Origin: Gemmatimonadaceae bacterium
GTDB lineage: Bacteria; Gemmatimonadota; Gemmatimonadetes; Gemmatimonadales; Gemmatimonadaceae
Length of the DNA stretch: 64,000 bases
NCBI GenBank assembly: GCA_020851035.1
Contig: JADZDM010000020.1
Span: 86,663-150,662 of the forward strand
Direction of reading: 5' to 3'
Position numbers and translations under genes: made by a program. The notes under the pieces were generated by a model. That model was not told the DNA's origin. It ran no database searches and saw nothing but the letters and a program-made list of their open reading frames with translations. This document shows, one piece after another, positions 1 to 8,347 of the stretch. Numbering within the stretch: position 1 is the first letter of the stretch; the number at the start of each line of letters is the position of its first letter.

Positions 1-405
1 CCCGACACGGTGGCGACGGTCGCCCCATCGCGTCGCACGGGCCGGCTGCAGCCTGCGGTGCCAGTGCCCAGCGGCCACCTGTTCCGCAGCATCGAGGATC
101 GTGCGCGCGCCGGCGAGCGCGTGGCCGTGAGTGTGACCGCCTACTGCCTGCAGGGGCGCACGCGGCGCGGCAATCCGGTGCGCGCCGGCATCATCGCGGT
201 GGACCGGGCCCTGTTCCCGCTCGGGCGGGAGGTCGAGCTCTTCTTCGGGCGACGCTCGTACGGCCGGTTTCTGGCCGACGACACCGGCGGCGCGATCAAG
301 GGCGGCCGGATCGACGTCTGGATGTCCGACTGCACCGCCGCGCGCCGCTTCGGTCGCCGTCGCGGGTACGCGCAGCTGGTGCGCAAGGAGACTCCGGCCC
401 GCTGA
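1..405 (+). CDS. 3D-domain protein, 5' end outside window
   Basis: The protein reads as a 3D domain (named for three conserved Asp), the double-psi beta-barrel fold found at the C-terminus of MltA-like lytic transglycosylases and in YabE/Rpf-type wall proteins. The three Asp are visible in IAVDR, LADDTGG and GRIDVW, with the usual GGAIKG stretch between the last two and an SVTAYC opening. The frame is open to the first base, so the gene probably begins upstream; a GTG at 10 is the first possible start inside the window. It ends in a short Arg-rich tail. A role in peptidoglycan remodelling is inferred from the family. Confidence 0.75.
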   Translation, partial: PDTVATVAPSRRTGRLQPAVPVPSGHLFRSIEDRARAGERVAVSVTAYCLQGRTRRGNPVRAGIIAVDRALFPLGREVELFFGRRSYGRFLADDTGGAIKGGRIDVWMSDCTAARRFGRRRGYAQLVRKETPAR

Positions 406-468
406 CGATCGCGTGGTGCGGATGTCGTTGCACGGCGACAACTTGAACCGGACACATCTATTCGCTGT

Positions 469-592
469 GTGTCAGGAAGTTTACAGTCACCGCTGTCAGG
501 CAGATGGTAACCCCGGGTTTTTCCCCGGGATAATGCACGATTGTCCACTTTTCCTGACACTTGACATGTAAGTATTCCGTGACGGTTATTGT
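469..592 (+). promoter_or_regulatory. Upstream region of the sigma factor gene: TGTCAGG boxes, CCCGGG hairpin, -35 element
   Basis: A perfect TTGACA lies at 561-566, with weak -10 candidates at 584-589 (GGTTAT, 17 bp spacer) and 587-592 (TATTGT). Just upstream is CCTGACA (553-559), inverted relative to two TGTCAGG copies at 470-476 and 494-500. The outer copies extend to a 10-bp inverted repeat (469-478 with 551-560). Between them, CCCGGG at 512-517 and 524-529 can form a hairpin with a T-rich loop. The layout suggests repressor or activator sites on a regulated promoter. No regulator can be named. Confidence 0.4.
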
Positions 593-705
593 GGCCGTGA
601 ATCCGGGCCGACCCGGCTTCCACCATCAGCCGACCAGCCCTCGACTCGATGCGAACACGAAGGCTGGCGGCGCAACCAGCGTCGCTCTGGCATCAGGGAG
701 ACTCC

Positions 706-1599
706 ATGGAGAAGGTCGCGACTCAGCGCAGCCGTCAGGCAGCCCGGTCCAGCAGTGGAAGCACTTTCGACCAGTACCTCGCCGACATCAAGCGTCTCCC
801 GCTGATCGGCAGTGTGGCAGAGGAGCGGGCACTCGCCCGCCTTGCCCAGCAGGGTGATGTGGCGGCTGCCGAGCGGCTCGTGACGGCCAACCTGCGTTTC
901 GTGATCAGCTACGTGAAGAAGTACCAGGGCCATGGGCTGGACCTGGCCGAGCTGGTTGCCATCGGCAATGAAGGGCTGCTGAAGGCGGTGCGGAAGTTCG
1001 ATCCGGACCAGGGCGTCAAGTTCATCTCGTACGCCGTCTGGTGGGTGCGCCAGGCCGTCCTGAAGGCGCTCGCCGAGCAGACGCGCAGCATCCGCGTGCC
1101 GCTGAACCAGAACTCCGCGCTGCTCCGCATGGCCAAGGCCGAGCAGATCCTTGCCGGCAAGCTCAATCGTGAGCCCACCGATGCCGAGCTGGGCGCGATG
1201 ATCAACGAGGACGCCGAGACGGTCCGGGCCCAGCGCCAGATGACCACCAGCGAAACCTCGCTCGACGCGCCTGTCGACAAGTCGGACCGCGACGCCAGCA
1301 CCCTCGGTGAGCGCTTCTCGGTCAGCGACGGCCGCGACATCGAGGAGGCCACCGACGAACGCCTGATGCGCGTGTTCGTGAAGGATGCCATCCAGAAGCA
1401 CCTCACCATCCGCGAGCGCCAGATCCTCACGATGTACTACGGCCTCGACGATGCCGCCGAGCCGATGACCCTCGAGCGGATCGGTGACCTGCTCGGTGTC
1501 ACCCGGGAGCGCATCCGGCAGATCCGGGAGCGCGCCTTCGAGAAGCTGCGTGAGAGCGCGGACGGCTCGGCCCTGGCGGGGTTCTGGCAGGTCGCCTGA
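706..1599 (+). CDS. RNA polymerase sigma-70 factor (RpoD/SigA family)
   Basis: This 297-residue sigma-70 factor shows region 1.2 (about 18-50), region 2 with the core-binding and -10 melting helices (NLRFVISYVKKY, SYAVWWVRQAV, about 60-130), region 3, and region 4.2 with the -35 helix-turn-helix (TLERIGDLLGVTRERIRQIRERAFEKLR near the C-terminus). Region 1.1 is absent, which is common in compact group 1 or group 2 factors. The ATG at 706 is chosen because AGGGAG at 695-700 is a well-placed ribosome binding site; a further in-frame start at 649 lacks one. It stands alone, followed by two strong hairpins. Whether it is the principal sigma factor cannot be told from this window. Confidence 0.93.
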   Translation: MEKVATQRSRQAARSSSGSTFDQYLADIKRLPLIGSVAEERALARLAQQGDVAAAERLVTANLRFVISYVKKYQGHGLDLAELVAIGNEGLLKAVRKFDPDQGVKFISYAVWWVRQAVLKALAEQTRSIRVPLNQNSALLRMAKAEQILAGKLNREPTDAELGAMINEDAETVRAQRQMTTSETSLDAPVDKSDRDASTLGERFSVSDGRDIEEATDERLMRVFVKDAIQKHLTIRERQILTMYYGLDDAAEPMTLERIGDLLGVTRERIRQIRERAFEKLRESADGSALAGFWQVA

Positions 1600-1609
1600 C
1601 CGCATGATC

Positions 1610-1694
1610 CCGGCCGGCGACCCGCCGGCCGGCTGCCCCACCCGCACGCCACTGCATGCCCACCACGACAGGCCCCACCGTCGTGGTGGGCATG
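1610..1694 (+). terminator. Two consecutive hairpins after the sigma factor gene
   Basis: The first hairpin is a perfect 10-bp stem (1610-1619 with 1623-1632). The second is a perfect 15-bp stem, CATGCCCACCACGAC at 1655-1669 pairing with 1680-1694 across a 10-nt loop. No strong T-tract follows, only TTCGTTAAT. They probably end transcription or stabilise the 3' end of the sigma factor message. Confidence 0.65.
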
Positions 1695-1784
1695 TGCGTT
1701 CGTTAATGATTTCGTCGCAAAGTGGGTGCTGTACAGCCGCCATGACGGGTGTAGCTTGGACGTCCCTCCCACCGCTGCTCCCGC

Positions 1785-2249
1785 ATGATCCCCACGAAGG
1801 CGACGTCGTCGGAGTTCGCGACCTCGCTCGCTGCCACGCAGGCCCGCGCGACCGGACGGTCGCTGCTCATCGTCGATGATGAAGTGACCATCCGCAACGC
1901 GCTGCGCCGGTTCTTCGTGCGCCGCGGCTGGGCGGTGGTCGACGCCGCCGACGGCGAACAGGCCCGCGCGCTGCTGCTCGACGGCGCACACGTCGGCGCG
2001 GGTTTCGACGCGATCATCACCGACATGCGCATGCCGCACCTCACGGGCATCGCACTGCACCAGTGCGTCCACGAGCGCTGTCCCGCGGTTGCTCAGCGCT
2101 TCATCTTCTCGTCCGGCGACACCGGCGACGATGCATCGACCGGCTACATCCGGGGCAGTGACTGCGCGGTGCTGCAGAAGCCGTTCGACCTCGCGCGGCT
2201 GCTCGCGCTGGTGGACGCGATGCCCCCGGTGGCTGGCCAGCCGAACTGA
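1785..2249 (+). CDS. Single-domain response regulator (CheY-like receiver)
   Basis: The protein is an N-terminal extension of about 25 residues followed by one receiver domain. The acidic pair is in LLIVDDE, the phospho-acceptor Asp in IITDMRMP, the Ser/Thr switch in FSSGD, and the conserved Lys in LQKPFD. There is no output domain, so it probably acts by protein contact. No histidine kinase is adjacent; the nearest is the membrane kinase 10 kb downstream. The ATG at 1785 is the only start upstream of the domain in this frame with reasonable spacing, but the extension is poorly conserved in character and the real start could be slightly further in. Confidence 0.85.
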   Translation: MIPTKATSSEFATSLAATQARATGRSLLIVDDEVTIRNALRRFFVRRGWAVVDAADGEQARALLLDGAHVGAGFDAIITDMRMPHLTGIALHQCVHERCPAVAQRFIFSSGDTGDDASTGYIRGSDCAVLQKPFDLARLLALVDAMPPVAGQPN

Positions 2250-2317
2250 CGACGGCGCGGCGACCGGCGCCGCGCAGGACGTCGGTGTCGTCCGCACCGA
2301 CGTGATAGTTTCCGGTC

Positions 2318-3748
2318 GTGCCCACGTCATCACTCCCGATCGCCTCGACCCTCGCCGGCATCGTCGGCGAACGGCGCGTCCTGGAGCGCCGGAGCGCGCT
2401 GACGGCCTACGCCAGCGATGGCTTGCCCGGCTACCACCAGGTGCCATCGCTGGCCGTCTTTCCGGGCACCCGTGACGAGTTGGTGGCCGTGGTGCGCGCC
2501 CTCGCCGGTGCCGGCCTGCCCTTCGTGCCCCGCGGCGCCGGCACCGGGCTCAGTGGCGGCGCGCTGGCCGACGGTACCGTGCTCCTCGGCCTCAACCGCC
2601 TCACCCGCATCCTCGACATCGATCCCGTGAACCGGATCGCGACCGTCGAGCCCGGAGTGGTGAACAGTGCGCTGCAGAAGGCGGCGGCCGTGCACGGGCT
2701 GCACTATGCCCCCGACCCGTCCAGCCAGTCGGCCTGCACCATCGGCGGCAACGTGGCCGAGAACGCCGGCGGGCCACACTGCCTGAAGTACGGGGTGACG
2801 CTGAACCACACCGTGGCCTGCACCGTGCTCCTGCCCGACGGTGAGATCGTGACCCTCGGCAGCCGGCATGGCGAGACGGCGGGGTACGACCTGCTGGGGG
2901 CATTCGTGGGATCGGAAGGGTGCTTCGGCGTGGCGCTGGACTGCACCGTGCGCCTGCTCCCCGATCCCCCGCGCGTGCGCACGCTGCTGGCGGACTTCTC
3001 GCAGCTGCACGACGCCGCCCTCGCCACCAGTGCCATCATCGCCAGCGGGATCCTCCCCGCCGCGCTCGAGATGATGGACGGTGCCGCCGTGCGGCTCGTC
3101 GAGGCGTCGGTGTACGCGGCGGGGTACCCGACGGATTGTGATGCGGTGCTGCTGGTGGACCTGGACGGCGTGGCGGACGGGCTCGAGGATGACGTGGCCG
3201 CGGTGGACGCGATCTGCCGCGCGCACGGGGCACGGCACGTGCGCATCGCCACCGACGGTGCCGAGCGCACCCTGCTCTGGCAGGGCCGGAAGAAGGCGTT
3301 CGGTGCCATGGGCCGCGCCGCGCCGCACCTCGTGCTGCAGGATGCGGTGGTGCCGCGCACGCGCCTCCCCGACATGCTCCAGCAGATTGCGGGCATCGGC
3401 GCGCGCCACGGTGTGGCGGTGTGGAACATCTTCCATGCGGGCGACGGCAACCTGCACCCGAGCGTGAGCTACGACGCCGGGAACCCCGGCGAGGCGGCGC
3501 GCGTGCATGCGTGCATGACCGAGATCATGCAGGCCTGCATCGCGGCCGGTGGCACCATCACCGGCGAGCACGGCGTGGGCCTCGACAAGATCGACTACAT
3601 GCCGGCGCTCTTCGATGGCGACACGCTGGCAGCGATGTGCCGGCTGCGCGATGTGTTCGACCCCGCGCACCTCTCGAACCGCGGCAAGGTGGTGCCGGTG
3701 CACACCTGCCGCGAATGGCACCAGGCGCCGGCGGGGCGGGCAACGTGA
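2318..3748 (+). CDS. glcD: Glycolate oxidase subunit GlcD (FAD-linked oxidase)
   Basis: This 476-residue protein is an FAD-dependent oxidase of the vanillyl-alcohol oxidase fold. The PP-loop FAD-binding part is at about 45-230 (FVPRGAGTGLSGGA, CTIGGNVAENAGG, GAFVGSEG) and a C-terminal cap follows with HAGDGNLHP and GEHGVGLDK, typical of GlcD and D-lactate dehydrogenases. With GlcE and GlcF it should oxidise glycolate (or D-lactate or another 2-hydroxyacid) to the 2-oxoacid and pass electrons to the respiratory chain. The start is GTG. Its stop overlaps the glcE start in TGATG, so translation is coupled. Confidence 0.93.
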   Translation: MPTSSLPIASTLAGIVGERRVLERRSALTAYASDGLPGYHQVPSLAVFPGTRDELVAVVRALAGAGLPFVPRGAGTGLSGGALADGTVLLGLNRLTRILDIDPVNRIATVEPGVVNSALQKAAAVHGLHYAPDPSSQSACTIGGNVAENAGGPHCLKYGVTLNHTVACTVLLPDGEIVTLGSRHGETAGYDLLGAFVGSEGCFGVALDCTVRLLPDPPRVRTLLADFSQLHDAALATSAIIASGILPAALEMMDGAAVRLVEASVYAAGYPTDCDAVLLVDLDGVADGLEDDVAAVDAICRAHGARHVRIATDGAERTLLWQGRKKAFGAMGRAAPHLVLQDAVVPRTRLPDMLQQIAGIGARHGVAVWNIFHAGDGNLHPSVSYDAGNPGEAARVHACMTEIMQACIAAGGTITGEHGVGLDKIDYMPALFDGDTLAAMCRLRDVFDPAHLSNRGKVVPVHTCREWHQAPAGRAT

Positions 3749-4908
3749 TGGCACCGGACGCGGTGTCCACGCCGCTGCTGCTGCCCGACACGACCGCAGG
3801 CGTGCGCGAGATCGTCGGCGGCGCCTTCGCGGCGCGTGAGCCGCTGCGCATCCAGGGCGCGGGCACCTGGCGGCAGGCGGGCCCACCGGTGTGCAGTCTG
3901 CGCACCCTGTCACTCGCCGGCCTGGCCGGCATCATCGAGTACGTGCCGGGCGACCTGACGCTCACCGCGTGGTCCGGCACCACGCTCGCCGAGCTGTCCC
4001 ATGCCACGGCGGCACACGGGCAGTGGCTCGGGCTGGACCCGGCTGGCGCCCGGCACGGGACCATCGGCGCCACGATCGCCACCGCGTCCGCCGGCCCGCT
4101 CGCGCATGCATTCGGCACGCCGCGCGACCTCGTGCTGGGGCTGGAGTGCGTCACGGGCTACGGCGAGGTGGTGCACGCCGGCGGCCGCGTGGTGAAGAAC
4201 GTCGCCGGCTTCGACCTCGTGCGCCTGAACACGGGCGCCTGGGGCACGCTGGGTCCGGTGACGGCACTCACGCTGCGCCTCCGCGCCGTGCCGGTGCATG
4301 ACGTGACACTGGCGATCCGCGTGGACGGCGAGGCCCACCTCGCCACGCTGCTGGCCATCCTGCGCGCGCCGACGATGTCGTTCCTCGCGATGGAGTGGGT
4401 CGACGGTGACACCGCACGGCGCCTCGGTGTCGGCGACGGGACCGACATCGTGCTGGTGCGCCTTGGCGGGAACGACGCCTTCGTGCGCGGGCAGCGTGCC
4501 GCGATCGAGAACGCGGCATCCTGTGCGCCCACCGACCCCGCGGTCTGGGCCGCGCTCGCGACCCGCGATGCGCTCGCTGCGGTGGTGGCGCGCTTCAGCG
4601 GCCCGGTGAGCGGGTTGCCGTCGCGCATCGGCATGTTGCGCGCCCTGCGATCGCGCTGCCAGGGGTCGATCGTGCTGCATGCCACCGTCGGTCGCGGGAT
4701 CGTCCGCCTCATCGCGGATGAGGCCGAGGCGCCGGTGCGGGACGTCCTCTCCGCGACTGCCGCGGACGAGCGGGTGATCGTCGAGCGCCAACCCGACGCC
4801 TGGTGGGACGACGCGCCGGATGCGTTCGCGACCGGCCTCGCCGGTCGCGTGCGGGCGGCGTTCGACCCGGCACACATCTGCAACCGTCGCCAGGCGGCAC
4901 ATGCCTGA
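3748..4908 (+). CDS. glcE: Glycolate oxidase subunit GlcE (FAD-binding)
   Basis: GlcE is a shortened relative of GlcD that keeps the FAD-binding half. Visible motifs are EPLRIQGAGTW (about 30-40), the glycine-rich HGTIGATIATASAGP, and GGRVVKNVAGFDLVRLNTGAWGTLG spread over about 145-170, which is diagnostic for GlcE. The length of 386 residues is normal. The ATG at 3748 shares one base with the glcD stop, and its own stop lies inside the start of glcF (8-nt overlap), so the three subunits form one translationally coupled operon. Confidence 0.92.
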   Translation: MAPDAVSTPLLLPDTTAGVREIVGGAFAAREPLRIQGAGTWRQAGPPVCSLRTLSLAGLAGIIEYVPGDLTLTAWSGTTLAELSHATAAHGQWLGLDPAGARHGTIGATIATASAGPLAHAFGTPRDLVLGLECVTGYGEVVHAGGRVVKNVAGFDLVRLNTGAWGTLGPVTALTLRLRAVPVHDVTLAIRVDGEAHLATLLAILRAPTMSFLAMEWVDGDTARRLGVGDGTDIVLVRLGGNDAFVRGQRAAIENAASCAPTDPAVWAALATRDALAAVVARFSGPVSGLPSRIGMLRALRSRCQGSIVLHATVGRGIVRLIADEAEAPVRDVLSATAADERVIVERQPDAWWDDAPDAFATGLAGRVRAAFDPAHICNRRQAAHA

Positions 4909-6208
4909 ACTGCCGGCCGTGAGCGACCACGCGGCCACCACGCGGCCCTGCGCGCTGCCCGGCACGCCGCTGGCCGGCGCGGCCGCGGGACTCGATGCCT
5001 GCGTGCACTGCGGCTTCTGCCTGCAGGCGTGCCCCACCTACCTCGCGCTCGGCGACGAGAACGACAGCCCACGCGGGCGGATCGTGCTGATGCGCGGGCT
5101 GCTCGACGGGGAGCTGTCGCCCACCGATACGGTGGTGCAGCAGCACATCGACCGGTGCCTGGGCTGCCGCGGATGCGAGACGGCCTGCCCCAGCGGCGTG
5201 CCGTATGGCCAGCTGCTCGAGGCCACGCGCGCGACGCTGCGCGAATCCGCGTCGCCACCGCTGGTCGCGCGACTGCTCCTCGCCGTCTTCGCCTCGCCGG
5301 TGCTCCTGCCGCTGGCGCTGGCCGGCGGGCGGGTAGCCCGCGCACTGCGGCTCCCAGCCCTGCTCTCGCGCGTGCCGGGACGCATCGGTGCCGGGATGGC
5401 GATGCTCCACAGCACGCGGCCGGTCCTCGCAACCCGCGAGTACGCGCCGCGCGGCAGTGGATCGCGCGGGCCGGTCGCGCTGCTCACCGGCTGCGTCATG
5501 GACGGCCTCTTCGGCGCCACCACCAGCGCCACCCGCCGCACGCTGGTCGTGAACGGCTACGTGCTCGTCGACGCACCGGCGCAGCGCTGCTGCGGCGCGC
5601 TGCACGCACACGCCGGCGACCTGGCGTCGGCACGGATGCTCGCACGCGCCAACATCGTCGCCTTCGAGGCCGTGCCGGACGCGCTGATCGCGGTGAACGC
5701 CGCCGGCTGCGGGGCGATGCTCAAGGAGTACGCCCACCTGCTGCACGACGATCCGGCGTGGCGTGACCGCGCCGCCGCCGTGGCGGCGCGTACCCGCGAT
5801 GCCACCGAACTGCTCGCCAACGCCGGTCCGCGGCCGGCGGCACTCGCCGCCCCCCTGCGCATCACCTACGATGCCCCGTGCCACCTGCAGCACGCACAGC
5901 GCCTGGTGGCACCTCCACTGGCGGTGCTCGACGCGATCGGCAACCTCGAGCGCATCCCGCTCGAGGACAGCGACCAGTGCTGCGGATCGGCCGGCATCTA
6001 CAACCTGATCGAACCGGGGGTCTCCGACGCCGTGCTGGCCCCCAAGCTCCGGCACATCGCAGCGACCGGGGCCACCCTCGTCGCCACCGGCAACCCCGGC
6101 TGCCTGATGCAGATCGGCGCCGGGCTCGCGCGCGCGGGGAGCACCGTGCGCGTGGCCCACCCGATCGACCTGCTCGACGCCGCGTACGCCGCGGAGCCGC
6201 CACGCTGA
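4901..6208 (+). CDS. glcF: Glycolate oxidase iron-sulfur subunit GlcF
   Basis: This 435-residue iron-sulfur subunit has two 4Fe-4S motifs, CVHCGFCLQACP (about 28-39) and CLGCRGCETACPSG (about 86-99). Two cysteine-rich CCG domains follow, with CCGALH near 230 and CCGSAG near 363. It carries electrons from the flavin subunits towards quinone. The ATG at 4901 overlaps the glcE stop by 8 nt and is preferred over starts deeper inside glcE. The stop overlaps the start of the next gene (TGATG). Confidence 0.93.
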   Translation: MPELPAVSDHAATTRPCALPGTPLAGAAAGLDACVHCGFCLQACPTYLALGDENDSPRGRIVLMRGLLDGELSPTDTVVQQHIDRCLGCRGCETACPSGVPYGQLLEATRATLRESASPPLVARLLLAVFASPVLLPLALAGGRVARALRLPALLSRVPGRIGAGMAMLHSTRPVLATREYAPRGSGSRGPVALLTGCVMDGLFGATTSATRRTLVVNGYVLVDAPAQRCCGALHAHAGDLASARMLARANIVAFEAVPDALIAVNAAGCGAMLKEYAHLLHDDPAWRDRAAAVAARTRDATELLANAGPRPAALAAPLRITYDAPCHLQHAQRLVAPPLAVLDAIGNLERIPLEDSDQCCGSAGIYNLIEPGVSDAVLAPKLRHIAATGATLVATGNPGCLMQIGAGLARAGSTVRVAHPIDLLDAAYAAEPPR

Positions 6209-6837
6209 TGCGCACTGGCGTCTTGCTGGAGATCGAGGAGGTGCTCTTCGACACGCTCCCGCTGCGCACCACGGCGCTGCAGCAGGCGCTCGACGCCGAA
6301 GGGGTGACACTCGGCGCGCGGAGCATCGCCCTCGCCCACACCGGGTTGCCGGCGGTGGTGGCGCTCAGCCACCTGCCGGCGATCACCGCACTCGACGAGA
6401 CCGGTCGCGACCTCGTGTTGCACCGGGCCACCGACCTTGGCAGTGCCGCCATCGCGCAGGGCGCGGCGACCCTGCACACCGCCGTGGCAGGCGCCATCGA
6501 GACGCTCGCCTCGGAGTTCCCGATCGCCGTGGTGACCCGCGGCACCCGTGCCGATGCGCTGCAACTGCTCGAGATGGCCGGACTGGAGGTGTACATCAGC
6601 ACCATCCGCTCGCTTGCGACGATGCGTGAGCGGGACCAGCATGAGGCCTGGGCCTCCGCCCGCGCGGCATTGCATGTGGACCGGGCCGTGGCACTCGCAC
6701 CGGCCCCGCTGCTGGCGGGCGCGCGCGCTGCCGGGCTCCAGGTGATCCGTGCCGGCGGCACGCATGGTGGCACGCCGGTGCCGCCCGCCACCACCGTCGC
6801 GGCGATGGACCCGGCGCAGGTCATCTCCCTCTTCTGA
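6208..6837 (+). CDS. HAD-superfamily-like protein with lost catalytic residues
   Basis: The overall pattern is that of a beta-phosphoglucomutase/phosphoglycolate phosphatase-type HAD protein: an N-terminal strand ending LFDTLPL, a helical cap, and a later VVTRGTR where motif II (usually T/S-N) sits. The motif I nucleophile is changed: the expected DxDGVLFDT reads EIEEVLFDT, so both catalytic Asp are Glu. The late acidic motif IV is absent (VALAPAP). The position directly after glcDEF, with a one-base overlap, would suit a phosphoglycolate phosphatase, but the residues argue against that activity. A structural or regulatory role is possible. The family assignment is moderate. Confidence 0.7.
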   Translation: MRTGVLLEIEEVLFDTLPLRTTALQQALDAEGVTLGARSIALAHTGLPAVVALSHLPAITALDETGRDLVLHRATDLGSAAIAQGAATLHTAVAGAIETLASEFPIAVVTRGTRADALQLLEMAGLEVYISTIRSLATMRERDQHEAWASARAALHVDRAVALAPAPLLAGARAAGLQVIRAGGTHGGTPVPPATTVAAMDPAQVISLF

Positions 6838-6844
6838 GCTCCAC

Positions 6845-7861
6845 ATGATGTCACCGCATTCCGCCGCCCCTGGTCCCGTGCCGCTCTTCGACCGCAGCAC
6901 GCGGCTGCGCATGCAGTTCACCGGCGCCAAGGCGGCGGAGTCGCTCACCGGCCTGGTCACGAACGACGTGCTCGCGCTGCGGGGCGGCGACGGCCTGTAC
7001 GCCTGCGCCCTCACGGCGAAGGGCCGGATCATCGCCGATGTGCGCATCCTGGCGATCGCCGGTGCGGATGGCGCCGGCGTCGGCTCCTACCTGGTGGATG
7101 CCAACGCTGCGGCTGGCAGCGGCTTCGCCGCGATGATCCGGAAGTACGTGAACCCGAGGCTGGCGACGTACACCGACGTGAGCAGCGAGACCCGCTGCCT
7201 GACCCTCGCCGGCGATCGCGCACTTGCCCTGCTGCGCCAGGTGGCCGGCGACGCGTCGTCGCTGGACGCGCTGGAAGCCGGTGCGGCGTTCACGCATGTC
7301 CGCGCCACCGTCGGCGACGCCGACGTCAGGGTGGTGCGCGCACCCGACCTCGGGCCGCGCAGCACGGTGGACCTGATCGGTGACGCCGCGGCCGTGGATG
7401 CGGCGGGCGCCGCCTTGCGCGCCGCCGGCGCGGTGGACGGGGGCGAGATCGAGTGGCACCGCCTGCGCGTGATGGCCGCACGGCCGGAGTGGGGCGTGGA
7501 CATGGACGAGAACACGCTCGCGCAGGAGGCCAACATGGACGCGCTGCAGGCCATCTCCTACCGCAAGGGATGCTACACCGGGCAGGAGACGGTGGCGCGC
7601 GTGCACTTCCGCGGGCACGTGAACCGCACGCTGCGACGCGTGGCATACCCCGGTGCCCTGCCGGCGCACGGGACGGAACTGCGGGATGCCGATGGTGCGG
7701 CGGTGGGTGTCTCGCGCAGCGTGGCGCTCGACGACGGCGGCACCGGCATCGGGATCGCGATGCTGCGACGGGAGGTGCAGCGCGACGCGCGCCTGGCCTG
7801 GAGTGACGCCGCCGGCGCAACGCACGCCGCACGGGTCACCGACGACGCCGCCGCAGACTGA
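6845..7861 (+). CDS. ygfZ: YgfZ/GcvT-like folate-binding protein
   Basis: The protein matches the YgfZ (IbaG/Iba57-type) branch of the GcvT aminomethyltransferase fold: an N-terminal FTGAKAAESLTGLVTNDV (about 20-40) and the signature KGCYTGQE with its conserved Cys (about 240-247), then a C-terminal beta-barrel. Family members help assemble or repair iron-sulfur clusters in a tetrahydrofolate-dependent way, which fits a place next to the iron-sulfur subunit GlcF. There are two adjacent ATGs (6845, 6848) and the first is used here. The gap from the HAD-like gene is 7 nt, so it is likely the last gene of the glc operon. Confidence 0.88.
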   Translation: MMSPHSAAPGPVPLFDRSTRLRMQFTGAKAAESLTGLVTNDVLALRGGDGLYACALTAKGRIIADVRILAIAGADGAGVGSYLVDANAAAGSGFAAMIRKYVNPRLATYTDVSSETRCLTLAGDRALALLRQVAGDASSLDALEAGAAFTHVRATVGDADVRVVRAPDLGPRSTVDLIGDAAAVDAAGAALRAAGAVDGGEIEWHRLRVMAARPEWGVDMDENTLAQEANMDALQAISYRKGCYTGQETVARVHFRGHVNRTLRRVAYPGALPAHGTELRDADGAAVGVSRSVALDDGGTGIGIAMLRREVQRDARLAWSDAAGATHAARVTDDAAAD

Positions 7862-7938
7862 CTGCTGCGCGCCCTACCCCCGGCACCGGCGCACGCCATC
7901 CTCGCTGCGATCCGCATCCCGGACAGGGGGAATGCAAA

Positions 7939-7966
7939 GCGGGGCTGCTCTCGTGAGCAGCCCCGC
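7939..7966 (-). terminator. Bidirectional terminator between ygfZ and the small lipoprotein gene
   Basis: A perfect 12-bp GC-rich stem (7939-7950 with 7955-7966) closes a TCGT loop. It is followed by CTTGTTT on the plus strand and by TTTGCATT on the minus strand, so it can serve both convergent genes. Confidence 0.8.
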
Positions 7967-7986
7967 CTTGTTTCGCCGAAGCGAGA

Positions 7987-8190
7987 TTACTTCTTGGTCG
8001 TGTCGGCGGCCGGAGCGGCCATCGCGGTGCTGTCCTTCTTCATCGTGTCGGCGACGGCGGCCGGAGCGGCCTCCGGAGCCGGCGCAGCGGCCGGAGCGGC
8101 AGCGGCGGAATCGACCTTCGGGGCTTCTTCCGTCTTGGCGCCGCAGGCGGCGAGGACGAGCATGGCGGCAAACGTGGCGATACGCTTCAT
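7987..8190 (-). CDS. Small Ala/Pro-rich lipoprotein
   Basis: The protein has 67 residues: a lipoprotein signal peptide (MKRIATFAAMLVLAAC, lipobox LAAC, Cys at 16) and a low-complexity tail rich in Ala, Pro, Lys and Asp, ending DTTKK. The ATG at 8190 is supported by AAGGAG a few bases upstream on the minus strand. An in-frame extension to 8319 has no signal character. It should be anchored in the membrane. The tail resembles wall-associated spacer segments, but no function can be assigned. Confidence 0.8.
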   Translation of the reverse strand: MKRIATFAAMLVLAACGAKTEEAPKVDSAAAAPAAAPAPEAAPAAVADTMKKDSTAMAAPAADTTKK

Positions 8191-8270
8191 TGGAAAATCT
8201 CCTTGGATATCCGAGGTGGTGACAAACTGAAGCTCCCGGTCGGCGGGCCCGCCGGCTGGAAGCGGAGTGA

Positions 8271-8298
8271 AGGATATTCTGCAGGTCCACGATGTCAA
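8271..8298 (-). promoter_or_regulatory. Promoter of the small lipoprotein gene
   Basis: On the minus strand there is a perfect -35 (TTGACA, 8298-8293) and a -10 of TATCCT (8276-8271), separated by 16 bp. It lies about 80 nt upstream of the lipoprotein start. Confidence 0.55.
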
Positions 8299-8319
8299 GT
8301 GGAATTGCTGAAATTCCAC
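8299..8319. promoter_or_regulatory. Perfect inverted repeat, candidate operator
   Basis: GTGGAATT and AATTCCAC flank a 5-nt centre (GCTGA). The repeat abuts the -35 of the lipoprotein promoter and lies 28 bp upstream of the divergent oxidoreductase start, so a dimeric regulator bound here could affect both genes. Confidence 0.5.
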
Positions 8320-8347
8320 CTATTTTGCCGCAAGGAAGCGCCGGATT

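Noticed and set aside
511..529. CCCGGG hairpin as terminator of the 3D-domain gene
   Set aside because: It is over 100 nt after the stop, the stem is only 6 bp and no T-tract follows; it is better placed as part of the sigma factor control region.
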